Positions 55,001 through 63,948 of a DNA stretch of 64,000 bases are shown one piece after another. Location: NCBI RefSeq assembly GCF_018531465.1, contig NZ_JAHDTF010000009.1, positions 1 through 64,000 on the forward strand, read 5' to 3'. The notes beneath the pieces are model-generated. The model saw only the letters and a program-made list of their open reading frames with translations, had not been told where the DNA came from and did not search any database. Within the stretch, counting starts at the first letter, position 1. Each line of letters begins with the position of its first letter. This DNA is from Sphaerisporangium fuscum. GTDB lineage: Bacteria; Actinomycetota; Actinomycetes; Streptosporangiales; Streptosporangiaceae. The position numbers and the translations under genes are program-made.

Positions 55001-55127
55001 CGGAAATTCGGAGCGGGCGGCAGCGTATTGGCGGAAGGCGCTCGACATTTTGTCGTCGATGCACGTACCCGAGGCCGAGGTGGTAGCCGCCAAGCTTCGT
55101 GGCATCGCCGGAACCCGCGGTGAATGA
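52086..55127 (+). CDS. Large SARP transcriptional regulator (BTAD, NB-ARC, TPR; AfsR-like)
   Basis: A 1,013-residue regulator. The OmpR-like winged helix (about 1-95) begins MEYRVLGPVGLWRDGR and contains GQKQRTLLAVLVLHANHVVS. The BTAD domain (about 96-245) includes DYPLQERLRGQLMLALHRSG and LRRLVVDYPLQERL. The NB-ARC core (about 275-600) has FTGRVDSLRLLD, Walker A IAGTAGVGKTALA and Walker B LIVLDN, and TPR-like helices fill the rest. The start is GTG 52086 because a perfect AAGGAGG precedes it and SARP proteins begin there. GC content is clearly lower than in neighbours, suggesting transfer. The stop codon abuts an IS256 remnant. No biosynthetic cluster lies next to it. Confidence 0.93.
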   Translation: MEYRVLGPVGLWRDGRLTSIVGQKQRTLLAVLVLHANHVVSHDRLLTALWGVEIPVSGRKLLQNHVWSLRRSLADPGRLTGTPAGYCLQIPPSASDLDVFTAETDAARKALAAGDAQQAADRLRGALALWRGTALAGTRDELQLTDGAALEERRVAAFGDRIEADLALGRHDDLIGELRRLVVDYPLQERLRGQLMLALHRSGRTAEALEEYRLGCRHLREEFGLEPGADISRLHQAILAADPHDAMSTCGQAATAPGTAAASRPVPRQLPPHVSRFTGRVDSLRLLDSLLGGAENGHAATISVIAGTAGVGKTALATYWAHSVADRFPDGQLFLNLHGYSHGERVAPGQALQQLLLGLGVAREAIPHLEDERVGLYRTLVADKHMLIVLDNAATPQQVRPLLPGSPHCKVVITSRDSLRGLAVTHDVHTFALGMLTAAEAKAFLMAQLGAERLGAHAGELARLCGGLPLALRLASAHLHYQPELRIQDFMARLREENPLSALEIDEDPGVGVRATFELSYRALPDMPRRAFRLLGHAPGPDIDLDAVAVLVDATPAEARKAVDVLVNAHLVHRVGARLAMHDLLRVYARDRSAVEDSERERRTALTDLLSWFIHSSGSAVAHVSPGSKRLDPGIPLPRNGKRRFTRHDDALAWLETERETLVASIGFAASAGWPGLAWRLAHTLTRFFYSQDYIDDWITTHEVALSAARGLDDNKAENLILCDLAYAYLFAGQYAKYLSHQRCSLQLCRSAGDESGEASALQHLGYGLLRTGELAAAIEAFTQALAKHRGIADLDGEMESTYRLACAYLRAGRTTDAADLLNKCISHFRKAGKRYDEAYASIYLADAHGWLGDFSSAVERALDALRVGRELRNSRLEADALSTVGRWHRKSGRLDDALACQRRALSIVENLSTRELECEILLDLGDTFLAMGERRDALESYKAALVISRGLKGSHLEGLALRGIGDVDHSGGNSERAAAYWRKALDILSSMHVPEAEVVAAKLRGIAGTRGE

Positions 55128-55323
55128 GGCCCGATGAGGACATCGCGCCGTAGGCGTTCGTCTGGCCGGACGGCCTGCCAAGAAGGTCCGTGAGGGTGGC
55201 CGGACCCCGTGAAGTCTGGAAGCGGATCTGGTCGAACGATCCCGGGGAACGGCTGAGAAGGAGATCCGCCGCCGCACGGACGTCGTAAGGATCTTCCCCG
55301 GCCGGGCGTCGATCATCAGACTG
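55128..55323 (+). mobile_element. Decayed IS256-family transposase, C-terminal remnant
   Basis: Broken frames spell the end of an IS256-type transposase. WKRIWSNDPGERL (55217-55255) is followed after a one-base loss by KEIRRRTDVVRIFPGRASII (55258-55317). Further upstream, E-A-R-E-D-I with an in-frame TAG at 55151 resembles the preceding EAREDILAF segment. The remnant starts right at the SARP stop codon. No terminal inverted repeats were identified. Confidence 0.72.
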
Positions 55324-55356
55324 GATCTCCATCGGCCCCAGGACGCGAAGCGTCAG
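55321..55356 (-). pseudogene. Possible 5' stub of a second SARP gene
   Basis: Read on the minus strand, LTLRVLGPMEIQ is the typical opening of SARP regulators (compare YRVLGPVGL in the intact gene), with GGAGGGG suitably upstream of a CTG at 55356. After 12 codons the reading runs into the IS256 remnant and no SARP sequence continues. It may be a SARP gene cut by the insertion. The match is short, so chance is not excluded. Confidence 0.4.
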
Positions 55357-55559
55357 CCTGGCCCCTCCCTCGTGGTCACGATCGTGCCCCGTCCCCATCG
55401 TGGTCCGCCTCAGTTGCCCGTGGCCCCCAACAGGCGACGACACATCCGCGAACAAGATCGCGACAAAGTGGAGAGAGTCTCCAGAGCACCGCCCTCCATG
55501 CTGCTTTATGCCGTACTTATCCCCTCCGATCGCTTACAGATCTTCACTTGGGAGGTTGG
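55357..55559. other. Spacer between IS/SARP scar and the RHS gene
   Basis: These bases hold no recognisable gene. The final part, with lower GC before the GGGAGG site, probably contains the RHS gene promoter, but I cannot define -35 and -10 elements with confidence. Confidence 0.4.
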
Positions 55560-58500
55560 GTGCACATCCGCCGAAAGGCTTGTTTCGCCATGCCCGGAAA
55601 CAGGTGGGCCTGGCGACGAGCAGCCCTCACCGCGGGGTTGGCGACCTCGCTCCTCTTACCCACCGGCTACGTGGCGGAGGCCGCCACCTCGGCGTCGACC
55701 GCGCCGCCCGCCCCCGGCCCGGCGGCCGCGAAGGCCCCGCAGGTCACCGAGCGGGCCGACCGCGTCTCCGCCGCCCTGAGCGCGCGCCTGCAAGGCAGCC
55801 GGGTCCTGGTCACCGGCGAGACCACGGAGACCAGCCTCACCTACGTCAACCCGAACGGCACCGTCACCCTCGAGACCTCCTCCAACCCCGTACGCGTCAA
55901 GCGGGGCGACAAGTGGACGCCTGTCGACACCACGCTCGCGGTCTCAGGAGGGCTCCTCAAGCCCAAGGCGGCTCTGGCCGATGTCTCCTTCTCGGCTGGT
56001 GGCGCGGGGCAGACGCTCGCGCAGTTGAAACGTTCCGACAAGGAGTTCTACGCCCTCACATGGCCGACGGCGCTGCCCAAGCCCAAGGTCGAAGGCGACA
56101 AGGCCACCTACACCGACGCCGCGGGCCCTGGCGCCGACCTCGTCCTGACCGCGCTTCCCACCGGCTTTCGCCATGACGTCGTGCTGCGCCAACGTCCCAG
56201 CGGCCCTGTCGAGTACAAGATCCCTGTCAGGACCGGCGGGCTGAAGCTCACCGAGACCGAGCAGGGCCGGCTGAAGCTCACCGACGGCAAGGGCAAGACC
56301 GTCGCTTCGGCACCGGCACCTGTGATGTACGACTCGCCAGGGCAGGCCGCGCAGGCCGGCGACTCCCGCAAGGGGAAGCTGGAGACCGAACTCACCACCG
56401 AAGGCGATCAGCAGTTCCTGGTGCTCAAGCCCGACCCGGCGTTCCTCTCCGACCCACGCACCCGCTGGCCCGTGGTCGTCGATCCCACGCTGACGCTGGG
56501 CGTGCAGTCCTACCGGACCCTGTACGCGCCGTGCAACGACGGCACCCAGCTCACCTCCGCCGAGATGGTAGCCGGCATCATCGACGGCTTCTACAGCTGG
56601 GACGGCTGCGGCGCCCACAGCGAGGAGGAGCAGGACGTCCCCGCCCGGGCGCTGATCAAGTTCGACACCTCCACCCTCGCGGGCAAGAACGTGGTCGACG
56701 CCCGCCTCGACCTCAACACGACCATGGTGGGCTACGAAGGACAGCCGGCCTGCCCCGTCGGTCGCAAGCTCACGGTCCGCCGCCTGACCGGAACGTGGTC
56801 ACCCGCCAACGTCCGGTGGGGCAACCAGCCCGCCACGAGCAACGACGGCGCCGTCACCACGCCTCCGCCCTCCGCCTGTGCCAGCGGCGGCCTGGCCGAA
56901 GACGTCATGTGGAGCATTCCGATCACGCCGATCGCCCAGGCGTGGGCCGGAGGCGCGGCGGGCAACGGGCTGCAGCTCAAGCTGGACGACGAAGCGACGG
57001 ACAGCGGCAATTTCTACTGGACCTTCAATCCCGTGACACTCTCCCTGACCTTCGGCAGCACCCCATGGACCGAGAACCTGCGGGCCGCGCCGATCACGGG
57101 TAATGACGGGGTCTTCTACACCAACACCCTCACCCCCAGCCTGTGGGCGGGGGTCAGGGACAACGACGGCGGGCTGCTGAAGGCCGACTTCGAGGTCGAG
57201 CACGATCCCGCCGACACCGCTCACGGCGCGGGTGTCATCTGGAGTGGCTCTGTCGACGGCGTCCAGGCCGGGCTCAACGCCAAGGTCAAGATCCCTGAAG
57301 GCAAGATCGCGGACGCGTGGCAGATCCGCTGGCGGGCCCGTGCCTCCGACGGCATCGAGACCTCTGACTGGTCGCCTTGGCAGAAGATCACCGTGGACGC
57401 CACCCCTCCCACGCTGGTGTCGGGGAGCACGGGCTGCTCTCATCCGGACGGTTCGTGGAAGCCGCTGGACTGGAACGGTGACTCCCACTGCTTCATGAAC
57501 TCCTACTGGGGTGATCTCGATGGCTACCAGTACGGGATCGACGATCCCGCGATGCCGAAGTCGCTGGACAAGTACAGCGGAGAGTTCTCCCTCTCGTCGC
57601 TTTCCACCGGTTGGCACACCATCTACATGAGTGCCCGCGACAAGGCGCACAACACCTCTCCCGTCTTCAAGACGAGCTTCGGGATCGGGGTCGGCGGGCT
57701 CGTGCAGCACGCCTCCCGTACGGCGAGGGTGGTGACCTTGGAGACCGCCGCCGCACCCGCCCAGACCAAGGTCAGCTACGAGTACCAGATCGGCGCCTCG
57801 GACTTCGACAGCCCGTGGGCGGTGTGGCGGCCCGTTCCCGTCCAGGACGTCACCGTGCCCGGCTCGGCGCAGCCACTGACGTCATGGCCCCAGGTCCGTA
57901 CGAACACCTCGCAGAACTTCCCGCCCCTGGTCTGGGATCTCGCGAAGACGCTCCAGAGTGAGGCGGACGACGGAGGCAAGGTCCAGGTCCGGGCGTGCTT
58001 GTCGGGCGCCACCGGTGAGGAGAAGTGCTCCGACGGGAGCACCCTGATCCTCGACCAGAGCGCCTTCGGCGGCTCCTACGCCACGTCCGACCTCGGGCCC
58101 GGCAAGGTCGCGCTGCAGAGTGGAGACTTCGCCCTCAACGCCACCGACACCAGCCTCTTCGGCACCGCGGTCAAGCGAACTCACACCACCCTTCACCCGG
58201 AGGCCGACCGGCCGGACGAGCAACTCGCCGAGAACAAGGTGTTCGGACCGGGATGGCGCGCGGAGTTCCCCGCGCCGCCCACCAACGTGCCCGATCTCGC
58301 TCCCTCGGGAGACGGCGAGTCGGGCGCGCTGCAGCTGATCGGGCCCGACGGCTCGACCTGGACGTACGTCAGGCACGGCGAAGGCTTCACGGGTGTCGGC
58401 GACGCCGCCGAGGGGTCCTTCATCACGGTCGACAACGGGCAGATGGTTCACACGGACGCGCTCGGTAACAAGACGACCTACGTCAAGGCGAACGGAAGAT

Positions 58501-61500
58501 GGGTGGTCGCGCGCACGGAGACGGCCGCCACCGAGTCGGCCACCACCTACTACCGGGACGGCCAGGGGCGCATCACCCGGGTTCTGACGCCCGTCGCAGC
58601 GGGCGTGACCTGCGGCACCGTCCTGGTCGCCGGTTGCCGCGCCATCGAACTGTCGTACGCGGCCGGTACGACGGCCACCGGCGTCGCCTCGGGCTGGGGT
58701 GACTACGCCGGCCAGGTCAAGAACGTGACCTACACGGCGTTCGACCCCGGCACGGGCGCGATGAAGGCGACCGTGATGACTTCGTACGCGTACGACTCAA
58801 CAGGGCACCTGCGGCAGGTGTTCGACCCGCGTACCGGCCTGACGACCACCTACTACTACAACGCGGAAGGACGGATCAGCCAGCTCACTCCGCCGGGACT
58901 GGCCCCATGGCGCTTCGATTACGACAGCGCCGGCCGTCTGGTCGACGTGCAGCGGGAAGGCGGCGATACCGACCCCACCATGGCGGTCGCCTACGACGTG
59001 CCCATCGGCGGAGCAGGGGCACCGGTGGACCTGACGGCGGCCCAGACCAGCCGCTGGGGTCAAGCCACGGACCTGCCGGTGACGGGCACCGCGATCTTCC
59101 CCGCCTCGCACGTGCCGCCGCGCCAGGAAGGCGGAAGCTATCGTCCCGGCACGTCCGACTGGGAGTACGCCTCACTCATCTACACCGACGCGGACGGCCG
59201 GTCGGTCGACGCCGCCCGGTACGGTGCGGGTGCCTGGCAGATCGGCGCGACACGCTACGACGACAAGGGGCGCGTCGTATGGGAGCTGGGCCCCGGCAAT
59301 CGGGCGCAGGCTCTGGCACCGACCGAGGACACCGATCCCTACGTTGTCGGACGATCCGACTCGGCCGCTCGCGCCGATCTTCTCGCCAGCGTGTCGACCT
59401 ACACCAGTGACGGTGACCTCAGCACCGAGCTCGGACCGGCCAGGCTGGTCACCCTGGCCGACGGTCGTTATGTGTCGGCGCGGGCGAAGAAGATCAACGT
59501 CTACGACGAGGGCAAGCCGTCCCAGGCGATCAACTACCGCCTGGTCACCACCAGCACCTCGGGACCGGTGGTACTCGATGGGACCGCCACGCCGACGGCC
59601 GAGGACAGCCAGGTGACCAAGACGGGGTATGACCCGATCGGCTCGGGCGACGCCTCAGGCTGGAACCTGCACAAGGTCACCTCCGTGACGACTGTCGTAC
59701 CGGGTGGTGCCGACATCGTGCAACGCCTGCGGTACGACGCGGCCGGACGGGAGTTCGAACGCAGAATGCCCAGCTCCGCAGGCGCGGACGCCGGCACGAC
59801 CGTCACCCTCTACTACACCGCCGGTGCGCACCCCACGGCGCCCGAGTGCGGGAACAAACCGCAATGGGCAGGCTGGTCCTGCCGATTCGGGCCGGCCGCT
59901 CAGCCGGCGGGCACTCCACTACCGGTGCACTCCTCCACGTACAGCTATTACGGCGACACCGCCGTCCGTACCGACACCTCCGGCGATGTCACCCGCACGG
60001 TGACGTTCGGCCATGACGTCGCGGGGCGTGCCACGAGCACCGAGACGCAGGTCAGCCCGGCAAGCGCGGGCGGGACGGCCACTCCATCGGCCACCTACAC
60101 CTACGACGCGGCGACCGGCCTGCCCACCCAGACCACCTCTGGCGGACAGAGCATCGTCCAGCGGCATGACGCCTTCGGACGGTTGAGCTCGGCCACCGAC
60201 GCCAGTGGTAACACCAGCACCGTCACGTACAACATCGACGGTCAGATCGCCACCACCCACGACGGTAAAGGGCTGATCACCTTCACCTACGACGGAGTGG
60301 ACGCGTCCGGGCGGGCCGAGCGCCGCGGGATGCTCACTCGCATCGACACCGGTGCGGGGGTGTTCACCGGCAGCTATGACGACGGCGGGGCGCTGGCGAC
60401 GCAGGTCTACCCCGGCGGCCTGACAGCCACGAGTGACTATGACTCGACGGGCGTCCGGACCGGCCTGAGATACGTCAAGAACAGCACCGCCTGGCTCTCC
60501 TACGCCGCCGTTCCCGATATCCAGGGACGGGTCGCCGAACGCCAAGGACCTGGCGGGAGCGCTCAGGACTACCGTTACGACGGCGCCGGCCGCCTGGTCA
60601 GAGTGGAGGACACCTACGGCGGCGCCTGCACCACCCGGCTGTACTCCTTCAGCCTCAACACGAACCGGCTCTCCCGAAGCGACTACTCCTCCACCGCGAG
60701 CTGCGGCACTGCGGGGACCCCCGTCGAGAAGAGCCACACCTATGACACGGCCGACCGCATCACCGGCAGCGGCTACGCCTACGACAACCTCGGCCGGACC
60801 ACCCGACTGCCGGCCGGTGACGCGGCCGGCGGCTCTGACGTGACCGTCGCCTACTACACCGACGACCAGGTCGCGACGATCAGCCAAGCAGGGGAGAGCA
60901 AGACCTTCACCCGGGACGCGGCAGGACGGATAACCAGGACCGTCACCACCGGCGGGCCGAAGCCCGGCACGACCGTCAACCATTACACCGGGGGAGAGGA
61001 CAGCCCCGGCTGGGTCACCGAGACCGACGGTTCCTGGACCCGGAACCTGCTCGGCCTTTCCGGCCTGGCGGCGATCCAGCGCAGCGACGGCAGCGTGACC
61101 TTGCAACTGACCGACCTGCACGGAGACCTCACCGCGACCGCTGCCCCCACAGGCAACGGAATCGACGGCTACACCGAGTACACCGAGTACGGCGCACCGC
61201 GTGCTTCCGCCGGTGGACCCACCCGATACGGGTGGCTGGGCGGCTACCAGCGCGACAGTGGGGCTCTCGGCGGGCTCGTGCTCATGGGCCGCCGCCTGTA
61301 CAACCCCGTCACTGGGCGCTTCCTGCAACTCGATCCGGTGGACGGCGGCAGCGCGAACGCCTACGAGTACTGCAGCGGTGATCCGCTCAACAAGACCGAC
61401 CTCACAGGAGAAGACGACTACCTCGGCGGTCGCGGTGAGTGGTCCGACATCAAGCATGAGCGCGACACCGTATACGAGCAGGCCTACGGCACCATAGTCA

Positions 61501-61880
61501 CGTTCATATGCACTCGTTTCGACGTGGTATGTGGCGACAAGCTCGAGGTCTTCATCGAAACGCACCACTATTACCGCACCTACACCCAGGTGAACCATTA
61601 TCAGGAACACAGAACGATCTACGTCTGGACCTGCCAGAAAACCGCGCTGGGCCCCTGTGGGCGTCACGTACGCGAGACGATACCCCAGACCAGAAGACGG
61701 ACAGAGACCATCGTCACCAGCTACCACAAATCGGTCTACATAAAAGAATACAGATCAGGCAGCATGTTCATAGGTCGAACCGTGGACGACTCGGGCTGGC
61801 AGGTAACGGGCCGTAAGGTGACCACCACTTATACCGCCTGGGTGAGTGGCGCGGGCCCGTATAGCACGAAGTTCCCGTAA
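55560..61880 (+). CDS. Secreted RHS/YD-repeat protein with novel C-terminal domain
   Basis: A protein of about 2,106 residues. A signal peptide near the N-terminus (RAALTAGLATSLLLPTGYVA) is followed by an Ala/Pro linker. Near residues 370-500 lies a DNRLRE-like beta module (ARALIKFDTSTLAGKNVVDA, GTWSPANVRWGNQPA), then Ig-like segments. From about residue 1,050 many YD repeats follow (YDSTGHLRQVFDPRTGLTTT, YDAFGRLSSATDASGN-like). The RHS core ends GRRLYNPVTGRFLQLDPVDG and SANAYEYCSGDPLNKTDLTG. The last roughly 150 residues (DNA from about 61,415) are unrelated to known toxins as far as I can tell, rich in Tyr, His, Thr and Arg with four Cys, and lower in GC. GTG 55560 has GGGAGG; ATG 55590 is the alternative start. 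Confidence 0.9.
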   Translation: MHIRRKACFAMPGNRWAWRRAALTAGLATSLLLPTGYVAEAATSASTAPPAPGPAAAKAPQVTERADRVSAALSARLQGSRVLVTGETTETSLTYVNPNGTVTLETSSNPVRVKRGDKWTPVDTTLAVSGGLLKPKAALADVSFSAGGAGQTLAQLKRSDKEFYALTWPTALPKPKVEGDKATYTDAAGPGADLVLTALPTGFRHDVVLRQRPSGPVEYKIPVRTGGLKLTETEQGRLKLTDGKGKTVASAPAPVMYDSPGQAAQAGDSRKGKLETELTTEGDQQFLVLKPDPAFLSDPRTRWPVVVDPTLTLGVQSYRTLYAPCNDGTQLTSAEMVAGIIDGFYSWDGCGAHSEEEQDVPARALIKFDTSTLAGKNVVDARLDLNTTMVGYEGQPACPVGRKLTVRRLTGTWSPANVRWGNQPATSNDGAVTTPPPSACASGGLAEDVMWSIPITPIAQAWAGGAAGNGLQLKLDDEATDSGNFYWTFNPVTLSLTFGSTPWTENLRAAPITGNDGVFYTNTLTPSLWAGVRDNDGGLLKADFEVEHDPADTAHGAGVIWSGSVDGVQAGLNAKVKIPEGKIADAWQIRWRARASDGIETSDWSPWQKITVDATPPTLVSGSTGCSHPDGSWKPLDWNGDSHCFMNSYWGDLDGYQYGIDDPAMPKSLDKYSGEFSLSSLSTGWHTIYMSARDKAHNTSPVFKTSFGIGVGGLVQHASRTARVVTLETAAAPAQTKVSYEYQIGASDFDSPWAVWRPVPVQDVTVPGSAQPLTSWPQVRTNTSQNFPPLVWDLAKTLQSEADDGGKVQVRACLSGATGEEKCSDGSTLILDQSAFGGSYATSDLGPGKVALQSGDFALNATDTSLFGTAVKRTHTTLHPEADRPDEQLAENKVFGPGWRAEFPAPPTNVPDLAPSGDGESGALQLIGPDGSTWTYVRHGEGFTGVGDAAEGSFITVDNGQMVHTDALGNKTTYVKANGRWVVARTETAATESATTYYRDGQGRITRVLTPVAAGVTCGTVLVAGCRAIELSYAAGTTATGVASGWGDYAGQVKNVTYTAFDPGTGAMKATVMTSYAYDSTGHLRQVFDPRTGLTTTYYYNAEGRISQLTPPGLAPWRFDYDSAGRLVDVQREGGDTDPTMAVAYDVPIGGAGAPVDLTAAQTSRWGQATDLPVTGTAIFPASHVPPRQEGGSYRPGTSDWEYASLIYTDADGRSVDAARYGAGAWQIGATRYDDKGRVVWELGPGNRAQALAPTEDTDPYVVGRSDSAARADLLASVSTYTSDGDLSTELGPARLVTLADGRYVSARAKKINVYDEGKPSQAINYRLVTTSTSGPVVLDGTATPTAEDSQVTKTGYDPIGSGDASGWNLHKVTSVTTVVPGGADIVQRLRYDAAGREFERRMPSSAGADAGTTVTLYYTAGAHPTAPECGNKPQWAGWSCRFGPAAQPAGTPLPVHSSTYSYYGDTAVRTDTSGDVTRTVTFGHDVAGRATSTETQVSPASAGGTATPSATYTYDAATGLPTQTTSGGQSIVQRHDAFGRLSSATDASGNTSTVTYNIDGQIATTHDGKGLITFTYDGVDASGRAERRGMLTRIDTGAGVFTGSYDDGGALATQVYPGGLTATSDYDSTGVRTGLRYVKNSTAWLSYAAVPDIQGRVAERQGPGGSAQDYRYDGAGRLVRVEDTYGGACTTRLYSFSLNTNRLSRSDYSSTASCGTAGTPVEKSHTYDTADRITGSGYAYDNLGRTTRLPAGDAAGGSDVTVAYYTDDQVATISQAGESKTFTRDAAGRITRTVTTGGPKPGTTVNHYTGGEDSPGWVTETDGSWTRNLLGLSGLAAIQRSDGSVTLQLTDLHGDLTATAAPTGNGIDGYTEYTEYGAPRASAGGPTRYGWLGGYQRDSGALGGLVLMGRRLYNPVTGRFLQLDPVDGGSANAYEYCSGDPLNKTDLTGEDDYLGGRGEWSDIKHERDTVYEQAYGTIVTFICTRFDVVCGDKLEVFIETHHYYRTYTQVNHYQEHRTIYVWTCQKTALGPCGRHVRETIPQTRRRTETIVTSYHKSVYIKEYRSGSMFIGRTVDDSGWQVTGRKVTTTYTAWVSGAGPYSTKFP

Positions 61881-61897
61881 GCCTCTCTCTGAATCAC

Positions 61898-61933
61898 TGA
61901 TGCCGCACTCCCGGTGATGGGAGTGCGGCATCA
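61898..61933 (+). terminator. Strong perfect hairpin terminator after the RHS gene
   Basis: TGATGCCGCACTCCC and its exact complement form a 15-bp stem with a GGTGAT loop, 17 bp after the RHS stop. It argues against a co-transcribed immunity gene downstream. Confidence 0.85.
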
Positions 61934-62364
61934 GCGTCGCGATGGAAACGCGACCGGACACCGCCGCTCACATGTCCGCCGGCGTCCATCGGATTCCCGG
62001 CTCGTCGTCCTCGAGGTGCGGCGTACCTCCGACACTGAAGGACGCCGGGTGGCGGGCGCGGATCGCATCCGGTGAACGCCCTGGCGGCGAGCCGGGGGCA
62101 CCGCCGGCGGTGAGCGGCGGCGGGGTCGTCTGGTGCGCCCTCCCGGCCAAGGATTCCGTCCAGCCCGGGCCTATCGGGATTCGTTAAGTTTCGGCTAAAC
62201 GCTGTACTGCCGAACCTGTCGTTGATCGCCACTGGTCGCGCCCGCAAAAGTGAAAGCCAAATCCGGCCGGCCTGGCCGGACGGCAGGCTGGAATACGGCC
62301 GCGAGATTCCGCATCGAGACACTCCCGGGACCGGGATCCGGCTGTCGAAACTCCAAGGAGCGAC
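61934..62364. other. Gene-free interval before the MFS exporter
   Basis: No credible gene appears on either strand; the open frames present lack ribosome binding sites and recognisable domains. The stretch 62181-62275 is relatively AT-rich (TTAAGTTTCGGCTAAACG and beyond) and probably holds the exporter promoter. No TetR-type regulator gene is next to it within the window. Confidence 0.45.
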
Positions 62365-63948
62365 GTGTACGCCAAGGCAGGTACAAGAGAATGGATCGGT
62401 CTCGCGGTACTCGCGTTCCCGTGCCTGCTCGTGTCGATGGACGTGAGCGTGTTGTCGTTCGCGATGCCGTTCATCAGCGCGCACCTCGAACCATCCGGCA
62501 CCCAGCTGCTGTGGATCATGGACATGTACGGCTTCGTGCTGGCCGGCATGCTCATCACCATGGGGGCGCTGGGTGATCGGATCGGCCGGCGCAAGCTGCT
62601 GCTGAGCGGTGCCGTCGCCTTCAGCGCGGCATCGGTGCTCGCGGCGTACTCCACGAGTCCCGGGATGCTGATCGGGGCCCGGGCGGTGCTCGGGCTGGCC
62701 GGTGCGACGTTGATGCCCTCGACCCTGGCGCTGATCCGCAACATGTTCCACGACCCGGCGCAGCGCAAGACGGCGATCGCGGTGTGGACCGGTGCGATGA
62801 CCGGCGGCGTCACCGTCGGCCCGATCGTCGGTGGCCTGCTGCTGGAACACTTCTGGTGGGGCTCGGCGTTCCTGATCAACCTGCCCGCGATGGCGCTGCT
62901 GCTGGTCCTCGGGCCGATCCTGCTGCCGGAGTTCCGTGACCCCGCCGCCGGGCGGTTCGACCTGCTCGGCTCGCTGCTGTCGTTGGGTGCGGTGCTGCCG
63001 GTCGTCTACGGCATCAAGGAGCTGGCCGTGGACGGCTGGGCGGCCGGCCCGGCGATCGCGATCGTGGCCGGGCTGCTGGTCGGGGCCGTGTTCTGGCACC
63101 GGCAGCGGACCATCGCGCACCCGCTGATCGACCTGCGGCTGTTCCGGCGCCGCACGTACAGCGGGGCGGTGAGCGTCAACCTGGTCACCAACTTCGCGCT
63201 GCTCGGCTTCAACCTCTACACCATGCAGTACCTGCAGGTCGTACGCGGCATGAGCCCGCTGGCCGCGTCGCTGTGGTCGCTGGTGGTCATGCCGTTCATC
63301 ATCGCGGCGATGACGGTCACCGGGATCGTGGCCAAGAGGATCCGGCCCGGCAACGTCATCGCCGCCGGCCTGCTGGTCTCGGCCTGCGGGCTGGCGGTGA
63401 CCACCCGGGTCGAGGTGCACCAGCCGCTGGCGGTCATCCTCACCGGGGCCGGGCTGCTGGCGGCGGGCATGATGGTGGCGACCACGCTCACGGCCGACCT
63501 GATCCTGGCCGCCGCGCCACCCGAGCAGGCCGGCGCCGCCTCAGCCATGGCCGAGACCGGCAGCGAGCTGGGCGGCGCGCTGGGCTTCGCGATTCTGGGC
63601 TCGATCGGCACCGCCGTCTACCACCACCGGATGGCCGGCGTCCGGGTGACCGGCGTTCCCGCGGAGGCCCTGCGTGCCGCCCGCGACACCTTGGGCAGCG
63701 CGGCCGCCGTGCCCGGCCGGGCCGGCCAGGCGCTGCTGGAGGCGGCCCGGACGGCCTTCACCCACGGACTGAACGTCACCGGCCTGTCCGCGGCCGTGGT
63801 CCTGGCGCTCGCCGCCCTCGGCGTCCTCGTCGTCCTGCGCGGCGTGCCGGTCTCGGCGCCCGCCGTCGAGGTGGACCGGCAACCCCAGGCGCCCACGCAC
63901 GGACGCCACGAGGCGAACGTGCCGCGCGCGGAGGCCACCAGGCGGTGA
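62365..63948 (+). CDS. MFS drug exporter, 14-helix EmrB/QacA (DHA2) family
   Basis: A 527-residue proton-driven exporter. Helix 1 carries SMDVSVLSFAMPFI (motif D1), the loop after helix 2 GALGDRIGRRKLLL (motif A) and helix 5 GGVTVGPIVGGLLLEHFWWG (motif C), diagnostic of DHA2 drug pumps. About 14 hydrophobic helices are visible. The GTG start follows AAGGAG at good distance. The C-terminal tail is hydrophilic. Probable substrates are cationic drugs or dyes, or a self-made antibiotic. Confidence 0.93.
   Translation: MYAKAGTREWIGLAVLAFPCLLVSMDVSVLSFAMPFISAHLEPSGTQLLWIMDMYGFVLAGMLITMGALGDRIGRRKLLLSGAVAFSAASVLAAYSTSPGMLIGARAVLGLAGATLMPSTLALIRNMFHDPAQRKTAIAVWTGAMTGGVTVGPIVGGLLLEHFWWGSAFLINLPAMALLLVLGPILLPEFRDPAAGRFDLLGSLLSLGAVLPVVYGIKELAVDGWAAGPAIAIVAGLLVGAVFWHRQRTIAHPLIDLRLFRRRTYSGAVSVNLVTNFALLGFNLYTMQYLQVVRGMSPLAASLWSLVVMPFIIAAMTVTGIVAKRIRPGNVIAAGLLVSACGLAVTTRVEVHQPLAVILTGAGLLAAGMMVATTLTADLILAAAPPEQAGAASAMAETGSELGGALGFAILGSIGTAVYHHRMAGVRVTGVPAEALRAARDTLGSAAAVPGRAGQALLEAARTAFTHGLNVTGLSAAVVLALAALGVLVVLRGVPVSAPAVEVDRQPQAPTHGRHEANVPRAEATRR

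Noticed and set aside
54970..55455. Minus-strand 161-codon frame as a complete SARP protein
   Set aside because: Only about 12 codons resemble a SARP start; the rest runs through the IS remnant and the 3' end of the intact SARP gene.
55548..55560. TTG start for the RHS protein
   Set aside because: The TTG lies within the GGGAGG region that serves the GTG at 55560.
61942..62187. Small plus-strand frame after the RHS gene as an immunity gene
   Set aside because: It begins beyond a strong terminator, lacks a ribosome binding site and reads as Pro/Gly/Arg-rich noise.
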